In this document: positions 8,177 through 12,433 of the stretch, piece by piece
How the letters are laid out: each line of letters opens with the position of its first letter
Numbering within the stretch: position 1 is the first letter of the stretch
The notes under the pieces: model-generated
The model's database searches: none
What the model saw: only the letters and a program-made list of their open reading frames with translations
Told to the model about the DNA's origin: nothing
Assembly: GCA_028284675.1 (NCBI GenBank)
Contig: JANQRI010000018.1
Span: 1-12,433 of the forward strand
DNA from: Gammaproteobacteria bacterium
Lineage (GTDB): Bacteria > Pseudomonadota > Gammaproteobacteria > HTCC5015
Length of the DNA stretch: 12,433 bases
Direction of reading: 5' to 3'
Made by a program: the position numbers and the translations under genes

Positions 8177-8932
8177 TTAATCGGAATGCAGCCAAATCAA
8201 ACTGGCCATACGTCCGGTTTGACCATCACGACGATACGAAAAAAACAAATCTGCGGAACTGTGAGTGCAAAAATCACTGCCATACACCGAACCGACGCCC
8301 GCAGCCTTGAGCTGCATCCGTGCGATTGCATACAAATCCATCCGCCAATGGCCCGGTCGTGACGGCTCAAAGGCAACAGTATACCCCGCCTGCTCTGATA
8401 TAAAACGCTGATAAACGGTTTCATCGATTTCGTATGCAGCCGGGCCGATTGCCGGCCCCAGCCAGGCCAGCAATGATCCGGACTCAACAGCCATCGCAGC
8501 AATGGTTTTTGCAATGATCTGCTGCTGCAGACCGCGCCAGCCGGCATGCACCGCGGCCACACAGGAGCCTTCACGATCACACAATAATACCGGTAGGCAG
8601 TCAGCAGTCAGTACAACACAGACCTCACCTGCTTGCCGTGTATAAGCAGCATCCGCCGGCGCATGAACATCCATTCCGTTTAATTCGGTCACGCGGTCGC
8701 TGTGTATCTGCTCCAGCCACCGGGGCTGCATGGGCAGACTCAGCGATTTTTGCAATTCCCGGCGGTTATGCTCTACCCGCTCCGGCGCATCACCCACATG
8801 GTCCGCCAGATTAAACGCCTGATAACAGGTTTCACCGCCGTCGAGCGGTGCCGGTGATTTACAAGTCGTCGTTACCGCCCGCACCTTTGCCGGCGCCGGC
8901 CAATCCGGGTAAATAAAACAATCGGCACTCAT
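8177..8932 (-). CDS. pgeF: Laccase-domain protein PgeF (YfiH), peptidoglycan editing factor
   Basis: Member of the DUF152/laccase-domain family. The E. coli protein YfiH/PgeF helps keep L-Ser from replacing L-Ala in the peptidoglycan stem, and relatives such as human FAMIN/LACC1 act on purine nucleosides. Of 251 residues, the metal-site residues are all visible: H77 in EQIHSDRV, C112 in LTADCLPVLLCD and H129 in AAVHAGWRG. These correspond to the His-Cys-His site of YfiH. The family motifs GPAIGPAAYEI and FFSYRRDGQTGR are also present. The protein has no signal peptide and is probably cytoplasmic. Its ATG directly follows the rluD stop codon, giving the join TAAATG, and GAGG lies about 11 bases upstream within rluD, so the two genes are very likely translationally coupled. 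The pair rluD-pgeF is conserved in Gammaproteobacteria. Confidence 0.95.
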   Translation of the reverse strand: MSADCFIYPDWPAPAKVRAVTTTCKSPAPLDGGETCYQAFNLADHVGDAPERVEHNRRELQKSLSLPMQPRWLEQIHSDRVTELNGMDVHAPADAAYTRQAGEVCVVLTADCLPVLLCDREGSCVAAVHAGWRGLQQQIIAKTIAAMAVESGSLLAWLGPAIGPAAYEIDETVYQRFISEQAGYTVAFEPSRPGHWRMDLYAIARMQLKAAGVGSVYGSDFCTHSSADLFFSYRRDGQTGRMASLIWLHSD

Positions 8933-9919
8933 TTATTCAACCGCCTCATTGCTGTCTTCACGCAATACATCAAGCAGTTGCCGCATGTCGGCCGGCATCT
9001 CTGCCTCCCAATGTAAGGGTTCAGCAGTCTGCGGGTGCAGCAATTCCAGTTTTGCCGCATGCAAAGCCTGGCGCCGAAAAGACTGCAGTTGCGTTTTAAG
9101 CGCATCAGAGCATGCTGCCGGCAGCCGTAAACGACCACCGTATTCAGGGTCACCGACCAATGGCTTTTTAATATGCGCCATATGCACGCGAATCTGATGC
9201 GTGCGCCCGGTTTCCAATTTGATATGCAATGCGGTGTAATGCCGGAATTTTTCCGCAACCCGATAATGCGTGATCGCCTCCCTGCCATTTCGACTGACTG
9301 CCATACGCTTACGATCGACCGGATGCCGGCCGACCGGTTCATTAATCGTACCACCGGCTACAAACACACCCTGCGCAATTGCATAATAGCTTCTACCCAC
9401 ACTGCGATCTTGCAGCTGATCGACCAGGCTTTTATGAGCCTGCAGATTTCTCGCAATTACCAGCAGGCCGGAAGTCAGTTTATCCAGACGATGCACAATA
9501 CCGGCACGCGGTACCGCAGCCAGTTCCGGATAATGATACAGCAGTGCATTCTGTAAAGTGCCCGAAGGATTACCGGCCGCCGGGTGCACGACCATACCGG
9601 CCGGCTTGTTGATGATGATCAGCCCGGAATCCTCGAAAATCACCTGTAACGGTATATCCTCCGCAAGGATATCCGCCGGCGGCTCCTCGTCGGGAATTTC
9701 CAAAGATAATGTTTCCCCGCCCTGAATTCTGAATTTGGCCGGACAATAAGCACCGTTGAGCGTGATATAACCATGCTTCAACCAGTTTTGCAGACAGCTG
9801 CGTGAATATTCCGGGAACAATTGCGCCAGAACCTTATCCAAGCGTTCTCCTGCCTGCGCCTCAGGTATAATCAGGGACCGGGGAGTTTGCTCCATGACTG
9901 TTGATTGCTCGTTGCACAT
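8933..9919 (-). CDS. rluD: 23S rRNA pseudouridine synthase RluD
   Basis: RluA-family enzyme. RluD makes pseudouridines 1911, 1915 and 1917 in helix 69 of 23S rRNA. Of 328 residues, about 24-85 form the S4 RNA-binding domain (GERLDKVLAQLFPEYSRS), and the catalytic domain follows with INKPAGMVVHP, the active-site loop GIVHRLDKLTSGLLVIA (catalytic D146) and LETGRTHQIRVHM. One residue is odd: position 148 is Leu, where RluA-family enzymes nearly always have Asp (HRLDKDTSG). The catalytic Asp itself is intact. The assignment to RluD rather than RluA or RluC rests on the S4 domain, the length and the neighbouring pgeF and divergent bamD. A start at M9 (9895) is a real alternative, because it gives an N-terminus closer in length to E. 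coli RluD. Neither start has a strong ribosome binding site. Confidence 0.95.
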   Translation of the reverse strand: MCNEQSTVMEQTPRSLIIPEAQAGERLDKVLAQLFPEYSRSCLQNWLKHGYITLNGAYCPAKFRIQGGETLSLEIPDEEPPADILAEDIPLQVIFEDSGLIIINKPAGMVVHPAAGNPSGTLQNALLYHYPELAAVPRAGIVHRLDKLTSGLLVIARNLQAHKSLVDQLQDRSVGRSYYAIAQGVFVAGGTINEPVGRHPVDRKRMAVSRNGREAITHYRVAEKFRHYTALHIKLETGRTHQIRVHMAHIKKPLVGDPEYGGRLRLPAACSDALKTQLQSFRRQALHAAKLELLHPQTAEPLHWEAEMPADMRQLLDVLREDSNEAVE

Positions 9920-9932
9920 AAAATTGCCAAAT

Positions 9933-9936
9933 AGGA
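9933..9936 (+). promoter_or_regulatory. Ribosome binding site AGGA of bamD
   Basis: AGGA lies 7 bases upstream of the ATG at 9944 and supports that start. The gap between the divergent rluD and bamD start codons is only 24 bases, so the promoters must overlap the first codons. TACAAT (9937-9942) could itself be a -10 box, with TTGCAC (9912-9917) 19 bases upstream. In that case the transcript would start near 9950 and translation at the internal ATG at 9974 instead. Confidence 0.5.
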
Positions 9937-9943
9937 TACAATT

Positions 9944-10726
9944 ATGCGCTTCTCAATGCGAACCGGATACCCGATGACTTTACGCACTGTTTGTTTAATC
10001 TGCCTCTGCGCCATGCTGGCGCTCAACGGCTGCGGTAAAAAAGGCCCGAAGACCATTACCGCCGATCAGGATGCAAGCCAGTTGTATCAGCGTGCATCAA
10101 AAGCCATGAACGCCGCGCAGTTCGATATTGCGATTCAGAGTTTTCAATTGCTGGAAGCCCGCTATCCGTTTAGCCCGTACGCACTGCAGGCCCAGATTGA
10201 TCTGGCCTACTCCTATTACCGCTTCGGCCGCCCGGAGCAAGCCACCGCGGAAGCCGACCGCTTTATTCGCTTTAACCCGACTCACCCGAATGTAGATTAT
10301 GCTTACTATATAAAAGGTCTGGCTAATTTCGAACGCAATAAAACACTGCTCGACAAATGGTTTCCGCGCAACCCGGCAGACTTTGATCAAAAGAAATTAC
10401 GTGACTCTTTCAGTGACTTCTCACAATTAATCAATAAGTTTCCAAACAGCCGCTATGCACCGGATGCCCGGCAACGCATGATATTCTTGCGAAACAAAAT
10501 GGCGGAACATGAAATCAGGGTTGCCGAATTTTATATGGAACGCAAAGCCTGGGTCGCCGCATCAAACCGGGCTAACAATATACTAAAAAGTTTTGCAAAC
10601 ACCCCGTCCAACAAGCCCGCGCTGATCATATTAGTCAAAGCCTATCGCGAGCTTGGACTAAACGACTCCGCCGATCAGGCGCTACGCACCTTAAAACTGA
10701 ATTTCCCGGATCAGAAAGATATTTGA
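9944..10726 (+). CDS. bamD: Outer-membrane protein assembly lipoprotein BamD
   Basis: Essential lipoprotein of the BAM complex, which folds beta-barrel proteins into the outer membrane. It was formerly called YfiO or ComL. Its 260 residues compare with about 245 in E. coli. The N-terminus has a basic region, a hydrophobic core and a lipobox ending LNGC, so lipid would be attached to C30 and the mature protein anchored on the periplasmic face of the outer membrane. The mature part is made of TPR-type helical repeats, with YQRASKAMNAAQFDIAIQSF, LEARYPFSPYALQAQIDLAY and NKFPNSRYAPDARQRM as typical BamD segments. A start at M11 (9974) gives a more compact signal peptide (C20) and cannot be excluded. 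The gene is divergent from rluD, as in E. coli, and is followed 10 bases later by a stem-loop. Confidence 0.97.
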   Translation: MRFSMRTGYPMTLRTVCLICLCAMLALNGCGKKGPKTITADQDASQLYQRASKAMNAAQFDIAIQSFQLLEARYPFSPYALQAQIDLAYSYYRFGRPEQATAEADRFIRFNPTHPNVDYAYYIKGLANFERNKTLLDKWFPRNPADFDQKKLRDSFSDFSQLINKFPNSRYAPDARQRMIFLRNKMAEHEIRVAEFYMERKAWVAASNRANNILKSFANTPSNKPALIILVKAYRELGLNDSADQALRTLKLNFPDQKDI

Positions 10727-10736
10727 TTGATTTTTT

Positions 10737-10769
10737 AACAGGATATTCTTTAACACAGAATATCCTGTT
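10737..10769 (+). terminator. Intrinsic terminator of bamD
   Basis: Perfect 13-bp inverted repeat AACAGGATATTCT / AGAATATCCTGTT around a 7-base loop, starting 10 bases after the bamD stop codon. The T-run after the stem on the plus strand is short (TTTCT), so termination may be leaky, but a perfect 13-bp stem at this place is hard to read otherwise. No gene enters from the right on the minus strand. Confidence 0.8.
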
Positions 10770-10890
10770 TCTAAAAATCTCCGCCGCAAGTTCACCGGCT
10801 TTTAAGAAGCCACCTGAGATCCAGCTACCAAATTACTGTTATTAAAATCAAAACACTTGATTTTCAAATTCATGTCGGCACCAAGATATT

Positions 10891-10909
10891 TTTTGACAAA
10901 TCGTCAAAA
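10891..10909. repeat. Operator-like palindrome TTTTGAC-N5-GTCAAAA
   Basis: Two perfect 7-bp arms separated by AAATC, about 56 bases upstream of the -35 box of the RHS gene promoter. The size and symmetry suit a dimeric regulator site. It also contains TTGACA (10893-10898), but no good -10 box follows it at the right distance. Confidence 0.35.
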
Positions 10910-10964
10910 TTATCACAACATCGGCTGTATCCTAAATCAGGGTATTATTTTTTTGCGCCAAGTA

Positions 10965-10993
10965 TTGACATTAGTTGGCGGATAGCATAAATT
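10965..10993 (+). promoter_or_regulatory. Sigma70-type promoter of the RHS gene
   Basis: Perfect -35 box TTGACA (10965-10970), a 17-base spacer, and TAAATT (10988-10993) as the -10 box (5/6). The predicted start is near 11000, giving an untranslated leader of about 75 bases. Confidence 0.65.
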
Positions 10994-11063
10994 TTTCTTC
11001 AGGTATCAGAAAAACAAAAACACAGGGCGATACCGAAAAATACAACTCAATTTATCTGTTTGC

Positions 11064-11070
11064 AGGGAGA
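11064..11070 (+). promoter_or_regulatory. Strong ribosome binding site of the RHS gene
   Basis: AGGGAGA, with its GGAG core 6 bases from the ATG at 11076. This fixes the start, and the signal peptide that follows agrees. Confidence 0.75.
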
Positions 11071-11075
11071 AACTC

Positions 11076-12433
11076 ATGCGCTCAAGTCACCGCCTGCCTG
11101 TTACATTATCGTGTTATTTGTTTTTACCCTTATTATTGTTATTTTCACAGGTGTCGGCCACACCGTTTCACTGGCAGGGGATTGCGTATAGCAGTGCGGG
11201 AACCGAACAGGTGTTCGGCCCGAGTCCTGCTTCGGTCTGTGAAGACTTTCGTGCGAGCTACGAGGCGTATCGGCTGGATGCGTTTCATCACGCGCGCGGG
11301 GATACCGTGGTGATCAGCAATCTGACCCATCCGACCAGTGGATCGGTGGTCTGGTTTTTCTGTTCAATCAATCATATCAACGGCGAGACCGGCTGGAGTG
11401 AAGGTGGCGGCTGGTCGTCGATTTCACGACGCGGCGACGGCTGTCCTCCGGGTGCGGCGATGTTGGGACTGGAATGTGCGATGCCTGATCCGGGGGTCTG
11501 TGAAGGCGGTGCACACCGCGGTAATCCGATCAATGTCGGTAGCGGGAATAAGTTTGAACGTGCATCCGATTATGCCGGTGTTGAGGGGTTGGTGTTCGAA
11601 CGCTTTTATAACAGCCGTCCGCACCGCTATACCAATGTCTGGTCGATGCGTTTGGGCATGAGTGAGTCGGTCGAGGCATTATTGGATCACAGTGGGTTAT
11701 TGGGTTCACACTGGCGCCATGCGTTTTCCCGGGTGTTGTTGAAGACCGGCCCAAAACCTTTATCACAGTATGAGCCGGAGACCTTTACCCCGATGGATGA
11801 TTGTCAGACCTGTCACGGCTTGGGCATCCCGGCGGCGGATAATGTGGATCTGCGCGCGGAGGTATATTTACTCAGACCCGACGGGCGTCATCGCATCTTT
11901 CGCGAACAGGCCGATGGGGGCTGGGCCGGTCAGGATAATGCCCCGGGGCGATTAACCGAAGCGCTTGATGCGCAGGGTGATACTGTGGGTTGGCAGTATT
12001 TAAATTCAAACCATGAAACTGAAATCTATAATACCCAAGGCCGGTTATTGTCCATCGTATTCGCGTCCGGCCAGGTTCTACAGCTGAGCTATGATACTGT
12101 CACAGAACGACTGATTAGTGTCACCGATTCCGGGGGTCGTGCACTTAGCTTCCATTACGACCGTAGCGGGCAGATTCATGAAATCCACGATCCGGCCGGT
12201 GGTGTGTTTGAATACACTTACGATGCCCAGGGCAATCTGATTGAAGTCACCTACCCGGATCAGACCACGCGGCAGTACCGCTATGAAGCCCCGCAATTGC
12301 CCGGTGCACTGACCGCGATCAACGATGAGACCGGCGCGGAGTATGCGCGCTTTGCGTATGAGTTATTTATCAGCGGCCCCAGCCCGGAAGAAAACATAGG
12401 GCGGGCGGTGCTGAGCGAACATGCCGGGGGTGC
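11076..12433 (+). CDS. Secreted RHS/YD-repeat protein with DUF6531-like region, 3' end missing
   Basis: The N-terminal 452 codons of an RHS-family protein, open at the window edge. Residues 1-28 are a Sec signal peptide (basic start, Leu-rich core, VSA before a likely cut at A28/T29). Residues about 29-145 form a Cys-containing domain (C55, C96, C123, C134, C142) of a kind seen ahead of the RHS core. NPINVGSGNKFE (150-161) and VFERFYNSR are the DUF6531 signature. YD-type repeats start at Y318, Y339, Y361 and Y382, a period of 21-22 residues (for example YTYDAQGNLIEVTYP). RHS proteins build a beta-cocoon that encloses a variable C-terminal toxin or adhesive domain. That end lies outside the window, so the effector is unknown. 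A CQTCH motif at 243-247 is unexpected. The gene has its own promoter and a strong ribosome binding site. Confidence 0.93.
   Translation, partial: MRSSHRLPVTLSCYLFLPLLLLFSQVSATPFHWQGIAYSSAGTEQVFGPSPASVCEDFRASYEAYRLDAFHHARGDTVVISNLTHPTSGSVVWFFCSINHINGETGWSEGGGWSSISRRGDGCPPGAAMLGLECAMPDPGVCEGGAHRGNPINVGSGNKFERASDYAGVEGLVFERFYNSRPHRYTNVWSMRLGMSESVEALLDHSGLLGSHWRHAFSRVLLKTGPKPLSQYEPETFTPMDDCQTCHGLGIPAADNVDLRAEVYLLRPDGRHRIFREQADGGWAGQDNAPGRLTEALDAQGDTVGWQYLNSNHETEIYNTQGRLLSIVFASGQVLQLSYDTVTERLISVTDSGGRALSFHYDRSGQIHEIHDPAGGVFEYTYDAQGNLIEVTYPDQTTRQYRYEAPQLPGALTAINDETGAEYARFAYELFISGPSPEENIGRAVLSEHAGG

Larger units (their letters stand above)
10770..11075. other. AT-rich intergenic region with small palindromes, no gene seen
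   Basis: About 300 bases with no credible coding region. It holds three small inverted repeats: GGCTT/AAGCC (10797-10811), AAAATCAA/TTGATTTT with a 5-base loop (10844-10864), and TTTTGAC/GTCAAAA with a 5-base loop (10891-10909). The promoter of the RHS gene follows at 10965-10993. The leader carries a GGTATC/GATACC pair (11002-11007 with 11029-11034). The composition is visibly more AT-rich than the flanking genes. Confidence 0.6.

Noticed and set aside
8119..8221. 11-mer CGTCCGGTTTG repeated at 8119-8129 and 8211-8221 as a direct-repeat signature of insertion
   Set aside because: The second copy is inside the pgeF coding region where the conserved GQTGR motif dictates the sequence, so the match is likely chance.
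11001..11075. Possible riboswitch in the RHS gene leader (CACAGGGCGATACCG recalls part of the c-di-GMP-I class)
   Set aside because: Only a short string is similar. The second conserved half of that class is missing, and the only pairing seen is one 6-bp stem with a long loop.
1..12433. tRNA, rRNA, CRISPR array, replication origin
   Set aside because: I saw no cloverleaf, no regularly spaced repeats and no rRNA-like sequence on either strand.

Overview
The window reads as a piece of a gammaproteobacterial chromosome of intermediate base composition. The strongest taxonomic clue is the block rluD-pgeF transcribed away from bamD, with only 24 bases between the rluD and bamD start codons. This is the arrangement I know from Escherichia coli and many other Gammaproteobacteria. 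I cannot name a genus.

Layout. Positions 1-9919 are a co-directional minus-strand series. In order of transcription it holds rluD (23S rRNA pseudouridine synthase), pgeF (laccase-domain peptidoglycan editing factor, its ATG directly abutting the rluD stop codon), a membrane-anchored periplasmic adaptor, an HAE1/AcrB-type RND pump, and a very large protein that runs off the left edge. The adaptor and pump genes are split by a 200-bp element with 17-bp terminal inverted repeats, which looks like a miniature non-autonomous transposable element. No outer-membrane TolC-like channel and no regulator gene lie in the window. On the plus strand are bamD (lipoprotein of the outer-membrane protein assembly machine), a perfect 13-bp stem that is a likely terminator, an AT-rich gap of about 300 bases with small palindromes and a good sigma70-type promoter, and the first 452 codons of a secreted RHS/YD-repeat protein that runs off the right edge.

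How the genes fit together. rluD, pgeF and bamD are housekeeping genes for the ribosome, peptidoglycan quality and outer-membrane biogenesis. The adaptor and pump form an inner-membrane efflux unit that would need a TolC-type channel from elsewhere. Two proteins are accessory in character. One is the orphan of at least 1173 residues at 1-3519. It contains no cysteine in the visible part, has no signal peptide, and carries a GGDEF/palm-like core with the motif GGDEI. The other is the RHS protein, which carries a CxxCH (haem c-type) motif where one is not expected. These two, with the miniature element, are the parts most worth follow-up.
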